NCBI GenBank assembly: GCA_934364985.1
Contig: CAKRMU010000002.1
Coordinates: forward strand, 124,001-188,000
Direction of reading: 5' to 3'
Length of the DNA: 64,000 bases
Origin: an uncultured Porphyromonas sp.
GTDB taxonomy: Bacteria > Bacteroidota > Bacteroidia > Bacteroidales > Porphyromonadaceae
Of this stretch, positions 44,842 through 54,477 are shown one piece after another. Under the pieces are notes generated by a model. It saw only the letters and a list, made by a program, of their open reading frames with translations, did no database searches and was not told the origin of the DNA. Within the stretch, counting starts at the first letter, position 1. Each line of letters opens with the position of its first letter. A program made the position numbers and the translations under genes.

Positions 44842-45684
44842 ATGAAAAAGATAACATTATTGGCTGTAGCTGTAATGGCTCTCATCGCGGTGGGATGCAC
44901 GTCAAAAAAGAGTACGATAGCAGACCTTAAAGGGCAGTGGAATATCACTCAAGTGAATGGTCAGACGATGACCGACCCTGAGTTGCTCCTTTCTTTTGAC
45001 CCATCCGCAGGCACCGTATTTGGGTATACCGGGTGCAATAACTATAATGCGAGATTTGACACGGACAAAAAGCCCGGGGATATTGAGTTTGATGATCCCA
45101 TCTCGACCCTTATGAGTTGCCCTGACACCGACCAAGAGTTGGTCATCATGCAGGCACTTGACAATGTAGAGCACTTTAAAGTATCTGAAGACAGCCGGAT
45201 GGCTACCTTCTACGATGACGACAACTTAGTGGTACTTGTACTGAAGCGAGCATCTGATGACCTACCTGACATACGACAGGATTCCGAACCTACCGAAGCG
45301 GCATCCAACCCCGAGGGAGCTATTATTGCATGTGGTGAGATCTACGAAGGGAGCATCGAAGGAGCGTGGACTCTGGAGCAATTGGCAGGGCAAGAAATCA
45401 ACTCCGAGGGCGAGCGCCCCTTTATGGAAGTGGATCTAAAGGCCGGATCCGTTAGTGGACACCTCGGATGCAATACCTTTAATGCAAATATCAAAGAGGA
45501 GGACAAAGGGCATATCGATATCGATGACATTGTATCCACACGTATGGCATGCGACAATATGGATGTAGAGCATGCCTTTGCCGAAATGCTGGACAAAGTG
45601 GATCACTATGGCGTTAATGGTGAGGGGAAACTGGTGCTTTTGGAGGACAATGCAGCCCTCGCCATCTTCAGTCCAAAGAAGTAA
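44842..45684 (+). CDS. Lipoprotein with two META domains (HslJ-like)
   Basis: A 280-residue protein with a lipoprotein signal (LLAVAVMALIAVGC, Cys20 as lipidation site). Two META domains are in tandem: the first (about 28-135) contains GQWNITQVNGQTM and GYTGCNNYNARFD, the second (about 172-278) contains GAWTLEQLAGQEI and GHLGCNTFNANIK. Each has a DIxxIxSTxMxC-type segment (ISTLMSC, VSTRMAC). META proteins such as HslJ are linked to envelope stress or novobiocin resistance; the exact role is not known. The internal repeat indicates a duplication. Confidence 0.85.
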   Translation: MKKITLLAVAVMALIAVGCTSKKSTIADLKGQWNITQVNGQTMTDPELLLSFDPSAGTVFGYTGCNNYNARFDTDKKPGDIEFDDPISTLMSCPDTDQELVIMQALDNVEHFKVSEDSRMATFYDDDNLVVLVLKRASDDLPDIRQDSEPTEAASNPEGAIIACGEIYEGSIEGAWTLEQLAGQEINSEGERPFMEVDLKAGSVSGHLGCNTFNANIKEEDKGHIDIDDIVSTRMACDNMDVEHAFAEMLDKVDHYGVNGEGKLVLLEDNAALAIFSPKK

Positions 45685-45723
45685 TACGCACCCCTGATAT
45701 GTGGAATTCTAAATTATTATATT

Positions 45724-45731
45724 TAGATTTG
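45724..45731 (+). promoter_or_regulatory. -7 element TAGATTTG of the MFS gene
   Basis: A TAnnTTTG, 35 bp before ATG 45767, in the short gap after the META lipoprotein gene. It suggests independent transcription. Confidence 0.55.
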
Positions 45732-45766
45732 TCGCATTGTACAAAATAATATAATCCAATACAATT

Positions 45767-47197
45767 ATGACATCAAAGATTACCGGCAATACGCTCCGCG
45801 ATAAACCTGCAGTAAGGTGGACGGTCTTAGTGATGATAGCACTCACTATGCTTTTCGCCTATATGTTCGTGGACGTGCTATCGCCACTTAAGACACAGCT
45901 CAATCAAGTTATGGGCTGGGATGGTACCGTATTCGGCACCTACGCAGGGAGTGAATTTTTTATCAATGTATTCCTACTCTTCCTTATCTTCGCAGGTATT
46001 ATCCTCGATAAGATGGGAGTACGCTTCACCGCGATACTCTCAGGCTCGTTAATGGTATTGGGGGCAGGCATCAAGGTGTATGCCCTTAGTCCGGCATTTA
46101 ATAATGGAGCATTCCCCTACCATCTATTAGAGAATTGGTTCCCAGGATTTCCGCCTTCAGCAGCTCTTGCATGTTGCGGCTTCGCTATCTTTGGTATGGG
46201 TACCGAGATGGGCGGTGTCACCGTATCCCGTGCCATCGTTAAGTGGTTCTCAGGGTACGAGATGGCTATGGCAATGGGTATCGAGATGGCTGTGGCTCGT
46301 CTCGGAGTATTCGCTGTCTTCCAGACGTCACCCCGTATCAATCAAGCTATAGTGGAGAAGTTAGGCGTATCAAGTGGGCTTGAAGCAATTCAGACAGTAC
46401 AGGCACCGGTACTCTTCGTATTCATCCTACTCTGTATTGGTTTGCTATTATACCTTATATATGGTGTATTAGACAAGAAGCTGGAGCAGCAATCCTCCGC
46501 TTTGGATGTCGAGGAGGAGGATCCATTTAGGTTCAAGGACCTCGGCAAGGTATTCGGAAGTAGTGCATTCTGGCTTGTGGCATTGCTCTGCGTGCTATAC
46601 TACTCCGCAATTTTCCCATTCCAGAAATACGCCACTAATATGCTTGAGAGTAACTTAGGGCTAAGCACCACTAAGGCATCGAGTATATTCAGTCTCTTCC
46701 CCATCGGAGCTATGATCATCACTCCTTTCCTTGGGCTATTCCTTGACCGCAAAGGTAAGGGTGCATCGATGCTTATTGTGGGTTCTATCCTAATGATAGT
46801 GTGCCACGGGACATTTGCCCTTTACCCATTTGATAATAGCACAAGCTCATTTATCGTTGCCATTATTGCCATTGTACTGCTCGGGATATCCTTTAGTCTT
46901 GTGCCGGCAGCACTATGGCCAAGCGTGCCTAAGTTGATAGATAACAAGGTGCTTGGCTCGGCTTACTCCTCGATATTCTATGTACAAAACATCGGCTTAA
47001 TGGTAGTGCCAATGGTCATTGGTTCGGTTTTAGACAAGACGAATCCCGGCATCCCTGCCGGCGACCCACTCAATTACACACCGGCTATGCTCATCTTTAC
47101 GAGCTTCGGAGTGGTAGCCCTCCTACTGAGCTTATACCTAAAGGCAGTCGACAAGCGTAGACACTACGGACTTGAGGAGCCTAATATCAAGAAGTAA
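45767..47197 (+). CDS. Major facilitator superfamily transporter
   Basis: A 476-residue inner-membrane carrier with 12 predicted helices in two halves separated by a charged loop (about 238-260, LEQQSSALDVEEEDPFRF). The motif DKMGVRF after helix 2 and FLDRKGKG in the second half correspond to the MFS motif A (G-x-x-x-D-R/K-x-G-x-R/K). It resembles Bacteroidetes MFS proteins near the MFSD1/dipeptide-transporter group, but the substrate cannot be decided. The N-terminal cytoplasmic segment is short. Confidence 0.88.
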   Translation: MTSKITGNTLRDKPAVRWTVLVMIALTMLFAYMFVDVLSPLKTQLNQVMGWDGTVFGTYAGSEFFINVFLLFLIFAGIILDKMGVRFTAILSGSLMVLGAGIKVYALSPAFNNGAFPYHLLENWFPGFPPSAALACCGFAIFGMGTEMGGVTVSRAIVKWFSGYEMAMAMGIEMAVARLGVFAVFQTSPRINQAIVEKLGVSSGLEAIQTVQAPVLFVFILLCIGLLLYLIYGVLDKKLEQQSSALDVEEEDPFRFKDLGKVFGSSAFWLVALLCVLYYSAIFPFQKYATNMLESNLGLSTTKASSIFSLFPIGAMIITPFLGLFLDRKGKGASMLIVGSILMIVCHGTFALYPFDNSTSSFIVAIIAIVLLGISFSLVPAALWPSVPKLIDNKVLGSAYSSIFYVQNIGLMVVPMVIGSVLDKTNPGIPAGDPLNYTPAMLIFTSFGVVALLLSLYLKAVDKRRHYGLEEPNIKK

Positions 47198-47249
47198 CTA
47201 ACTCTGTCAATCATTGAGTGCTATTGCCGAAGTAAACGGCAGGCGATAT

Positions 47250-47293
47250 CAGAATGTTGTAGCGAGGGCCCCATGTCCTCTCTGCAACATTCT
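47250..47293 (+). terminator. Hairpin downstream of the MFS gene
   Basis: CAGAATGTTG (47250-47259) pairs with CAACATTCTG (47284-47293); an inner GAGG/CCTC stem extends it. There is no T-run. It is located before the promoter of the next gene, so termination or 3'-end protection of the MFS transcript is likely. Confidence 0.5.
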
Positions 47294-47376
47294 GCGTATT
47301 CAGTTGCGAAAAAACTTGAAATACGCTCCTTTTACATTGTATATCAGCCAAAGAGTGTTAAATAAAGGAAGATTAG

Positions 47377-47407
47377 TTGGTAGGCATATCATTTATTCCT
47401 ACATTTG
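47377..47407 (+). promoter_or_regulatory. Promoter of the beta-barrel gene (TTGG-N19-TACATTTG)
   Basis: TTGG at 47377-47380 and TACATTTG at 47400-47407, 73 bp before ATG 47481. Confidence 0.65.
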
Positions 47408-47480
47408 TCATACGAAACAGGGGTTGGGCGAGTGGATACTCTGCCGGTGACCCTTTAAGTTTAACGCAAATAAGACTTTT

Positions 47481-48146
47481 ATGAACAAGAAGATTTTTTT
47501 AGCGGCACTTCTAAGTGCTATTTTCGCAGTAGGTGCTATGGCACAATATCGTCCGGGCATCATCGTTAGTGCTGGTTATCAAGGTGCAAATATCAGCAAT
47601 ATGAAAGACACCAAGATAGCTTCTGGTGCTCGTGTAGGTGTTGCTCTTGACTTTGCTGTATACAATTCAGGCAATATGCAATTAAGCATCCAGCCGGGTC
47701 TTAACTTCTCTATGAAGGGTGCCTCTCTAAACCTAACGGATAATAAAAAGGCGACAACTTCTCTTTACTATTTAGACCTTCCAATCCTCGCTAACCTTCG
47801 CTTTGCTGCAGGTAACGGCATCAATGCTTTCGTAAATGCAGGTCCATACTTAGCTTATGGTGTAGGAGGTAAAAATAAATCTGGAAACCAGTCAGATAGT
47901 ACCAATCCATTCAAGAAAACCAAGATCGCTGGAAAGGAAATTAGTGCTTTCAATCCTTTTGACTGGGGTTTACAAGTTGGTGCTGGCGTAGAGTACAACC
48001 GCGTAATGCTTGGTATCGGTACTCAGATCGGTTTGTATGACATAACCACAAATTACGATTACGATCTTCCACTTGTTGGTAAGGGTACGGTTGGTGACGT
48101 CAACAAGAATACCAGCTTCTTCGTCAGCGTAGGCTACAGATTCTAA
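47481..48146 (+). CDS. PorT-like outer-membrane beta-barrel protein
   Basis: A 221-residue secreted protein with a signal peptide (KKIFLAALLSAIFAVGAMAQ) and amphipathic strands throughout, ending in the aromatic C-terminal strand SFFVSVGYRF. The pattern SAGYQGANISN and YYLDLPILANLRF matches the outer-membrane beta-barrel family of Bacteroidetes (PF13568-like, 8-10 strands). The function is unknown; members range from secretion-system components to abundant surface proteins. Monocistronic with a clear promoter and a perfect terminator. Confidence 0.82.
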   Translation: MNKKIFLAALLSAIFAVGAMAQYRPGIIVSAGYQGANISNMKDTKIASGARVGVALDFAVYNSGNMQLSIQPGLNFSMKGASLNLTDNKKATTSLYYLDLPILANLRFAAGNGINAFVNAGPYLAYGVGGKNKSGNQSDSTNPFKKTKIAGKEISAFNPFDWGLQVGAGVEYNRVMLGIGTQIGLYDITTNYDYDLPLVGKGTVGDVNKNTSFFVSVGYRF

Positions 48147-48173
48147 GTTTAGAATACGATAACAAATAGTTTT

Positions 48174-48216
48174 GTAGGTCGGAAAACGAACGTTTTCCGA
48201 CCTACTTTCTTTTTCT
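48174..48216 (+). terminator. Rho-independent terminator of the beta-barrel gene
   Basis: A perfect 15-bp stem, GTAGGTCGGAAAACG (48174-48188) / CGTTTTCCGACCTAC (48191-48205), followed by TTTCTTTTTC. Confidence 0.9.
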
Positions 48217-48479
48217 GTACACTTACCTTAACACTCCAAGAGCAAGGAGGACTACGATACTACGGCACCCGTACATACCATTAATAAGTGGCACATCTCT
48301 TTTACGCTATTCTTTAAGCTTTGGAAAACTACACCCGCTATGAGTGTAAGCGGATATCACACACGCATAGATAGGATGTACGATACACTCCCTCCACCCT
48401 ATGCTATATCCCCAATTCGTTAAGCGTGATACATCCCCGCAGCAAGATAGACTTTAATAAAGAGCTCACGCATATAGCA

Positions 48480-48514
48480 GGCAAAAAAAGGGCGACATCT
48501 ATCGTGTCGCCCTT
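48480..48514 (-). terminator. Rho-independent terminator of the rnf operon
   Basis: On the minus strand, AAGGGCGACA and TGTCGCCCTT (48514-48505 / 48497-48488) form a 10-bp stem followed by a T-run of seven. It lies 34 bp past the rnfA stop. Confidence 0.88.
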
Positions 48515-48547
48515 AATTATAGTTTTTCTCGGAAAGAGAGTTCTCTA

Positions 48548-49120
48548 CTACACGAGACCAGCAAAACCCATAAATGCCATAGATAATATTCCTGCCACAA
48601 TGAGGGCAATTGGTATACCTGCTAAGGCAGGGGGTACTTTAGTTTTAGCTAACTGCTCACGAATAACTGAGAATATCACAATCGCGAGTGTGTACCCAAG
48701 AGCTGTCGAGATGGCATACACGATAGCCTCACCAAGGGTATAACTTTTCTGGATAACAAGGATGGCGACACCAAGGATCATACAATTTGTTGTGATCAAA
48801 GGAAGAAATACACCTAGTGCTTGGAATAAAGCAGGCGAAATCTTTTTAAGTATCATCTCCAGCATCTGTACCACAGCCGCAATAACAAGGATAAAAGCTA
48901 TATTCTGCATAAACTCGATATGGAATGGATCCAAGACGAGACGCTGTATGCCGTAAGTTATCAATGTGGCAATGGTCACTACGAATGTAACCGCAGCCCC
49001 CATACCAAGTGCCGTATCCATCTTCTTGGAAACACCTAAGAATGGGCATATACCTAAGAACTGCGAGAATACAACATTATTGACAAGTATTGCACTAATA
49101 AAAAGTATCAAATATTCCAT
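48548..49120 (-). CDS. rnfA: Rnf complex subunit RnfA
   Basis: A 190-residue, six-helix membrane subunit of the ion-translocating ferredoxin:NAD oxidoreductase. VNNVVFSQFLGICPFLGVSKKMDTALGMGAAVTFV contains the conserved cysteine thought to help ligate an intramembrane iron-sulfur cluster with RnfE. It is the last gene of the rnf operon, 8 bp after rnfE. Confidence 0.96.
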   Translation of the reverse strand: MEYLILFISAILVNNVVFSQFLGICPFLGVSKKMDTALGMGAAVTFVVTIATLITYGIQRLVLDPFHIEFMQNIAFILVIAAVVQMLEMILKKISPALFQALGVFLPLITTNCMILGVAILVIQKSYTLGEAIVYAISTALGYTLAIVIFSVIREQLAKTKVPPALAGIPIALIVAGILSMAFMGFAGLV

Positions 49121-49128
49121 ATTCCAAA

Positions 49129-49734
49129 TTAAGCAGTCTGATTACGTTTACGATCAATAGCATTCTTTATCCCAATGATAAAGCCCAAAACAATGAAAGC
49201 TCCCGGGGCAAGAACGAATACCAAAGCCCCATATTCATTAGAATACAATTGGGTACCAAAAGCCATCCCAGAGCCAAGGATCTCACGTACCAACCCGATA
49301 ACGGTGAGAGCTGCAGTAAAACCTAACCCTATTCCAATGCCGTCCATTGCTGAATCAATGACGTTATTTTTCGCAGCAAAAGACTCTGCACGCCCAAGGA
49401 CAATACAGTTAACAACGATCAAAGGGAGGAATATACCTAAGGACGCATACAGGGATGGGACATAAGCCTCAAGTAACATCTGCACGAGCGTAGTAAAGGT
49501 GGCGATGATGACTATATAGGCTGGGATACGCACCGCATCAGGGATAAGCTTCTTAACGCTTGAGACAACCATATTAGAGCAAATCAGCACAAAGGTAGTC
49601 GCCAAACCCATACCTAATCCATTGAATGCACTGGATGTAGTACCTAAAGTAGGGCACATACCGAGAAGCAATACCAGCGTAGGATTCTCCTTAGTTAGCC
49701 CATTAAGTATTATCTTTAACTTATTCATAGCCAT
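49129..49734 (-). CDS. rnfE: Rnf complex subunit RnfE
   Basis: A 201-residue, six-helix membrane subunit, related to RnfA with opposite topology. LLLGMCPTLGTTSSAFNGLGMGLATTFVLICSN carries the conserved cysteine. It follows rnfG with a 5-bp gap. Confidence 0.96.
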   Translation of the reverse strand: MAMNKLKIILNGLTKENPTLVLLLGMCPTLGTTSSAFNGLGMGLATTFVLICSNMVVSSVKKLIPDAVRIPAYIVIIATFTTLVQMLLEAYVPSLYASLGIFLPLIVVNCIVLGRAESFAAKNNVIDSAMDGIGIGLGFTAALTVIGLVREILGSGMAFGTQLYSNEYGALVFVLAPGAFIVLGFIIGIKNAIDRKRNQTA

Positions 49735-49739
49735 TCTAA

Positions 49740-50321
49740 TTACTTGATCTTTCCTTCGTTAAGTGCTCTCTGCATAACGTCATAAGCACCATTAAGGGTT
49801 TCCAAAAAGGCACGGCTCGAGATGGTCGCAGCACTGATCGCATCTATCGTACCACCATCTTTCGAGACAACAAGAGGGGTAGTAAGGCTTTGACCTATGA
49901 CACACTTAGGTGTACCGACCTCCCTAAACCATGCATCCATTTTACTACCTAATCCCGGGGTTTCAGACTGCTCCAGCACGGTGTAATTGACGACATTCCC
50001 CTCAATATCTATACCTACTAATACTTTTACATACCCTGCAAAGCCATTATTGGTATAGCTCTCAACAGCGACGCCAGTAAGATTTCCCGCCATCCGAGCC
50101 GGATATATCATATAGTCATCTACCTCGATTCGCTCATCGTAAGGGTTATTATCGTGCTCTGGGACTACGTTATCAATGCCCTTCTGGAGGGTAATTAGCT
50201 TCGACGCATCTATCGTAGGCTTGGTGGTTTGATATACAAACGCCAATAATGCGGCCGCTACCGCCGCAATCAAAGTGAGCGAAAGCAACATATTAGGTAG
50301 CGTTGATGACAACTTCTTCAT
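49740..50321 (-). CDS. rnfG: Rnf complex FMN-binding subunit RnfG
   Basis: A 193-residue subunit with one N-terminal membrane helix and an outward-facing FMN-binding domain. DAISAATISSRAF contains the S-A-A-T form of the flavinylation motif, whose threonine carries covalent FMN; QSETPGLGSKM is also conserved. It overlaps rnfD by 4 bp. Confidence 0.95.
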   Translation of the reverse strand: MKKLSSTLPNMLLSLTLIAAVAAALLAFVYQTTKPTIDASKLITLQKGIDNVVPEHDNNPYDERIEVDDYMIYPARMAGNLTGVAVESYTNNGFAGYVKVLVGIDIEGNVVNYTVLEQSETPGLGSKMDAWFREVGTPKCVIGQSLTTPLVVSKDGGTIDAISAATISSRAFLETLNGAYDVMQRALNEGKIK

Positions 50322-51340
50322 GACTTCTTAGCTTTTCCAAATAGATGAGGGTGCATATACCTATTAATGATAGGCACAATGCCATTCATCACCAATATGG
50401 CGAATGACATTCCTTCAGGATAAGCACCGAATAACCGAATGAGCATCGTGATGATACCGATCATCACTCCATAGACTATCATCCCTCCCTTTGTCATAGG
50501 GCTGGTCACATAGTCGGTCGCCATATATATAGCCCCGAGGAGTAAGCCACCACTAAGGATGTGGAATAGCGGACCTGCGTAAAGCGTTGGATTCACTCCA
50601 TGCATAATCGCAGCGAAAACAGCCACGGACGCGATGATAGAAATGGGGACATGCCAAGTGATGACCCGGCGGATAAGTAAGTAGATAAAGCCTATCAGCA
50701 ATGCCACAGCACTGACCTCTCCAAGCGACCCTCCAATGCTACCCAATAAGGTATCAGTAAGGTCAGGGAGCTTATCAAGACTAAAGCCGTCTGTGCCACG
50801 CAGCACCCCTTTAGCTATACCTAAGGGAGTAGCCCCTGAGGTAGCATCAAGAGCCGAAGCGGCACTCGCAGCATCGGGGAGCTCATATCCGCGAGGCATA
50901 GGGTAGCTCGTCATCTGTACCGGGAAAGATATCAGCAACATCACACGCCCCACAATCGCGGGGTTAAATATGTTACAACCCAAGCCTCCAAATGACATTT
51001 TGCCAATGCCAATAGCGACCAATGCTCCCACTACCACTATCCAAAGCGGAAGTGTAGAGGGGAGATTCATCGCTAATAATAGCCCTGTAAGGATCGCCGA
51101 ACCATCTAATATCGTCAACTCTCGTTGCTTAAGTAAGAAGCGACTAATAAGCCACTCAAAGAGGACGCATGCCACAATCGAAGTGAGCGTAACCCAGATA
51201 GAATCCCAGCCAAAGTAGTATATCGAAACGCCCCAAGCTGGCAATAGAGCGATGATCACATCATACATATTCCGCTCGATAGTGTCGGCACTATGTAGGT
51301 GTGGTGATGGTGAAACGAGTAGTTTCTGTGTACTATTCAT
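50318..51340 (-). CDS. rnfD: Rnf complex subunit RnfD
   Basis: A 340-residue membrane subunit with about ten helices. The DATSGATPLG motif is the covalent FMN attachment site (threonine of S-G-A-T). The N terminus KLLVSPSPHLHSADTIERNMYDVIIALLP is diagnostic. It follows rnfC by 28 bp. Confidence 0.96.
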   Translation of the reverse strand: MNSTQKLLVSPSPHLHSADTIERNMYDVIIALLPAWGVSIYYFGWDSIWVTLTSIVACVLFEWLISRFLLKQRELTILDGSAILTGLLLAMNLPSTLPLWIVVVGALVAIGIGKMSFGGLGCNIFNPAIVGRVMLLISFPVQMTSYPMPRGYELPDAASAASALDATSGATPLGIAKGVLRGTDGFSLDKLPDLTDTLLGSIGGSLGEVSAVALLIGFIYLLIRRVITWHVPISIIASVAVFAAIMHGVNPTLYAGPLFHILSGGLLLGAIYMATDYVTSPMTKGGMIVYGVMIGIITMLIRLFGAYPEGMSFAILVMNGIVPIINRYMHPHLFGKAKKS

Positions 51341-51368
51341 ATCTCTCTTGTCCCTAAATATTTCGTTA

Positions 51369-52700
51369 CTACTTACGACTTCTGATGATGCCCATCACGA
51401 TCTTTTTGCCTTGACGTATGTGATCAAGGAGCGGGCGATTGGCGGGGCAGGTAAAGCTACATGAGCCACACTCGATGCAATCTACCACGTGTGCTTTCTC
51501 CAGTTCTTCCCAATCTTTGAAGACGGTATCCCTCATCAGGAATGCCGGATTTAAACCCATGGGGCAAGCATTAACGCACTTCGCACAGCGGATGCAGTTA
51601 CGCATGGGTTTCCGAATGGCTTCTTTCGTCTCAAGGAGTAGGATGCCACTGGTTCCTTTGGTCACAGGTACGCTGTCGCCAACAAGGGCTTTACCCATCA
51701 TTGGACCGCCACTTATGATCTTGCCACAGTCCTCTGGTACACCGCCGGCCGCCTCAATTAAATAGGAGGAATTGGTACCAATCCGCACGAGGAAGTTGGA
51801 TGGCTTTGCGAGTGCTTTACCGGTTACTGTGACAACGCGCTCAATTAATGGCTTATTCTTTTGTACCGCTTCGTACACGGCAAGTGCTGTACCCACGTTT
51901 TGGACTATGGCACCTACCGAAATCGGAAGCTTACCACTGCCTACCTGACGCCTCAATACCGCATCGATGAGTTGCTTCTCTCCGCCCTGCGGATATTTCA
52001 TTTTGAGTGGCTGAATCTCTACACCCGGGTACTGCTTTGCAAGCTCTTGGAGGAGCTGAATAGCGTCTTTTTTGTTATTCTCTATCCCGATAACGCCACG
52101 AGCTACACCAGCAGCTTTCATGAGGATTGTAGTGCCTATCAGCAGCTCCTCGCCCCGCTCCAGCATCACACGATGGTCGGCAGTGAGGTAAGGCTCACAC
52201 TCCACTCCGTTGATGATGACTACCTCGGGAGTAGCATCTTTAGGCGGAAGGAGCTTCACGTTAGTGGGGAAAGTAGCTCCACCCATACCCACGATCCCGC
52301 ACTCTGCTATCTTAGCTACGATATCCTGAGGTGCCATTGTAATGTCTCGGATAATATCCTTAGAGCGATCTATAGCCTCCTCCCAAGTGTCGTTGCCATC
52401 AGTTTTAATCGTGATGACTGTCTTAGGATACCCGGATGCATCAACGACCTCTTCGAGTTTTTGTACCTCACCCGATACGCTGGAATGGATATTCGCAGAG
52501 ATAAAACCACCTGCTTTTGCGATCAGCGTTCCTACCTTTACGGTATCACCTTTTTTCACTAAAGGTTCGGCCGGAGCCCCAATATGCTGTGCAATAGGTA
52601 TCTGCACAACTTCAGGGATAGGTAGCACCTCAATAGGACTTCCACTCGATAGTTTCCTCTCAGGAGGGTGAACACCGCCTATTCTAAATGTTTTCAACAT
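51369..52700 (-). CDS. rnfC: Rnf complex subunit RnfC (NADH-binding)
   Basis: A 443-residue cytoplasmic subunit that binds NADH and FMN. The GGVHPPERK start, the glycine-rich GMGGATFPTNVKL and the two 4Fe-4S motifs CIRCAKCVNACPMG and CIECGSCSFTCPANRP are present. It is shorter than the E. coli version, as usual outside Enterobacteria. It is located between rnfB and rnfD. Confidence 0.96.
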   Translation of the reverse strand: MLKTFRIGGVHPPERKLSSGSPIEVLPIPEVVQIPIAQHIGAPAEPLVKKGDTVKVGTLIAKAGGFISANIHSSVSGEVQKLEEVVDASGYPKTVITIKTDGNDTWEEAIDRSKDIIRDITMAPQDIVAKIAECGIVGMGGATFPTNVKLLPPKDATPEVVIINGVECEPYLTADHRVMLERGEELLIGTTILMKAAGVARGVIGIENNKKDAIQLLQELAKQYPGVEIQPLKMKYPQGGEKQLIDAVLRRQVGSGKLPISVGAIVQNVGTALAVYEAVQKNKPLIERVVTVTGKALAKPSNFLVRIGTNSSYLIEAAGGVPEDCGKIISGGPMMGKALVGDSVPVTKGTSGILLLETKEAIRKPMRNCIRCAKCVNACPMGLNPAFLMRDTVFKDWEELEKAHVVDCIECGSCSFTCPANRPLLDHIRQGKKIVMGIIRSRK

Positions 52701-52752
52701 ACTCCTATATATATTATAAGGTATCTATATTCAATAACGATTCATCCGCCCC

Positions 52753-53601
52753 TTATGCCTGAGCCGTTGTCTCCTCTACCTTAGGTTTGCGAGGGGGAAA
52801 ATTGACATCATGGATGGCACCGGTAGGGCATACGTCTACGCACTTACGGCACAAACGGCACTTATTGTGGTCAATATAAGATAGATTGTTGCTAATGGTG
52901 ATGGCATCAAACCGGCACTCTTTAAGACACTTAGAGCACCCTATGCAGGCATTGTTGCAGGCTTTCTTAGCCACGCCACCCTTATCTTTATTGACACAAC
53001 TAACGAATACTCGCCTTCCCTTTGGTCCTTTTTTACGAAGCTCAATAATCATCTTGGGGCAAGCTTTAACGCAAGCACCGCACGAGGTACACTTATTCTC
53101 ATCCACTTCGGGTAGCCCGGTTGCAGGATTGATATGTATGGCATCAAAACCGCATGCTAAGGTACAATCACCCAGCCCGAGGCAACCAAAAGTACAGCCG
53201 GTCTCACCTCCATAAGTAGCGGCAGCTATAGCACAGCTCTTGGCACCATCATAACTATTAAGCCGTGGACGTGCTTCGCAGGTACCATTACACCGCACCA
53301 CGGCGACCTTAGGCTCCTCTTGTACCGGTGCACGACCGAGTAAATCAGCCACTTTAAGCATCGTCTCGTTGCCCCCCACAGTGCAATACAATCCATCCAT
53401 TGCGTCAGCTTCGACGCAAGCCCTTGCAAAACCCGAGCAACCAGGATACCCACATCCACCACAATTGGCACCCGGCAATATCTCGGTCACCAATTCGATA
53501 CGAGGGTCCTCATCCACGTGAAATTTCTTAGAGACCAGATAGAGAAGCCCTGCCGCAAGAGCCCCCACAACGGCTAAAAAAATAATAGTAGTTCCAACCA
53601 T
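52753..53601 (-). CDS. rnfB: Rnf complex ferredoxin-interacting subunit RnfB
   Basis: A 282-residue subunit with an N-terminal helix (TTIIFLAVVGALAAGLLYLV), the CGGCGYPGC cluster motif and several 4Fe-4S motifs (CTSCGACVKACP, CIGCSKCLKECR, CRLCRKCVDVCP). It accepts electrons from ferredoxin and passes them into the complex. It follows the RseC-like gene by 28 bp. Confidence 0.96.
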   Translation of the reverse strand: MVGTTIIFLAVVGALAAGLLYLVSKKFHVDEDPRIELVTEILPGANCGGCGYPGCSGFARACVEADAMDGLYCTVGGNETMLKVADLLGRAPVQEEPKVAVVRCNGTCEARPRLNSYDGAKSCAIAAATYGGETGCTFGCLGLGDCTLACGFDAIHINPATGLPEVDENKCTSCGACVKACPKMIIELRKKGPKGRRVFVSCVNKDKGGVAKKACNNACIGCSKCLKECRFDAITISNNLSYIDHNKCRLCRKCVDVCPTGAIHDVNFPPRKPKVEETTAQA

Positions 53602-53629
53602 AAGACCTATATCTATAGTATCAATATCA

Positions 53630-54040
53630 TCAACTCAAGCGCTCTACTTTGAGCCTAAACTTACGCTCAAAAAAGCCCCGTAACAAAACCAGCAAAAGCG
53701 AATATAAAAGCAGGAATCCTATCAAAACAGCCAGCATTATTTCATCCCCAAGCCCCCTATTATTCATCACGATAGCACCCACTGCCATAATGACTAAAGG
53801 GATAACAAAAGCGAATAACACCGCCTTTAATGGCGTACCCCCCTCTACCGGGATGATACGCACCCGCTCACCCACTTGCAAACCTTCCGGATAGTCACTC
53901 ACCACTATCTCCTCCGAAGTCTTGTCTGAAGTGATACAGAAACCCTTAGCATGGCATGCACTACAAGCAGATTGCCGCTCAATGACTACCACTACGCCCT
54001 CGGGCTTTAAGTCCTTTACTATCCCAATGTTGCACTCCAT
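53630..54040 (-). CDS. RseC/SoxR-reducing family protein
   Basis: A 136-residue membrane protein. The N-terminal part has the cysteine pattern CSACHAKGFC, followed by VRIIPVEGGTPLKAVLFAFVIPLVIMAVGAIVM and a second hydrophobic segment. In other bacteria RseC is encoded with Rnf/Rsx genes and may help keep SoxR reduced. Here it heads the rnf operon (rseC-rnfB-C-D-G-E-A), so it may assist assembly or redox tuning. A TATTTTTG element lies at 54135-54128. Confidence 0.88.
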   Translation of the reverse strand: MECNIGIVKDLKPEGVVVVIERQSACSACHAKGFCITSDKTSEEIVVSDYPEGLQVGERVRIIPVEGGTPLKAVLFAFVIPLVIMAVGAIVMNNRGLGDEIMLAVLIGFLLLYSLLLVLLRGFFERKFRLKVERLS

Positions 54041-54127
54041 AAATAGTATCCCGGTGCACTATGTGCTACCTCATGCACTCGCATCCGTCCCCTACCAATT
54101 TTGATACGGTTAAAGTAAACTTACGCA

Positions 54128-54135
54128 CAAAAATA
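54128..54135 (-). promoter_or_regulatory. Possible -7 element TATTTTTG of the rnf operon
   Basis: A TAnnTTTG match, 87 bp upstream of the rseC-like ATG; no obvious -33 box. Confidence 0.4.
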
Positions 54136-54385
54136 CCTAAATATTGTGACACTTCCCAAAAGGAAGGTCCACTATCATCCTCCATCAGATACCCCAATAC
54201 ACTTGGACGAATCACATATCATCCGCCCTATTTCGCACAACCAATAGAAATAATAATACCCACAACATGGTCACAGCATTCACTTTATGACCATGGATAG
54301 AGTACCATCACAATGCATTTCTGCCCCCATTCTTCAGCCCGTGGCAGCACACCTCCAATCCTTTTACCTGCACATCCTCAAAACG

Positions 54386-54477
54386 GATACCCTATATTCG
54401 CCGAGACGAATACCAGGTATTCGTGTAAACGGATACCCTATATTCGTCCGAGCTAATACCAGGTATTCGCTCCACCA
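54386..54477. repeat. 23-bp dyad array G
   Basis: Units start at 54386, 54409, 54432 and 54455. Cores alternate: ATACCCTATAT, ATACCAGGTAT, ATACCCTATAT, ATACCAGGTAT. A CCTCAAAACG leader precedes. It is in the 630-bp gap between the divergent rnf operon and tRNA-Ala; I see no gene elsewhere in that gap. Confidence 0.9.

Noticed and set aside
51861..52562. A 233-codon plus-strand open frame
   Set aside because: It lies entirely antisense to rnfC, which has all its iron-sulfur and nucleotide motifs; the plus-strand product shows no domain.
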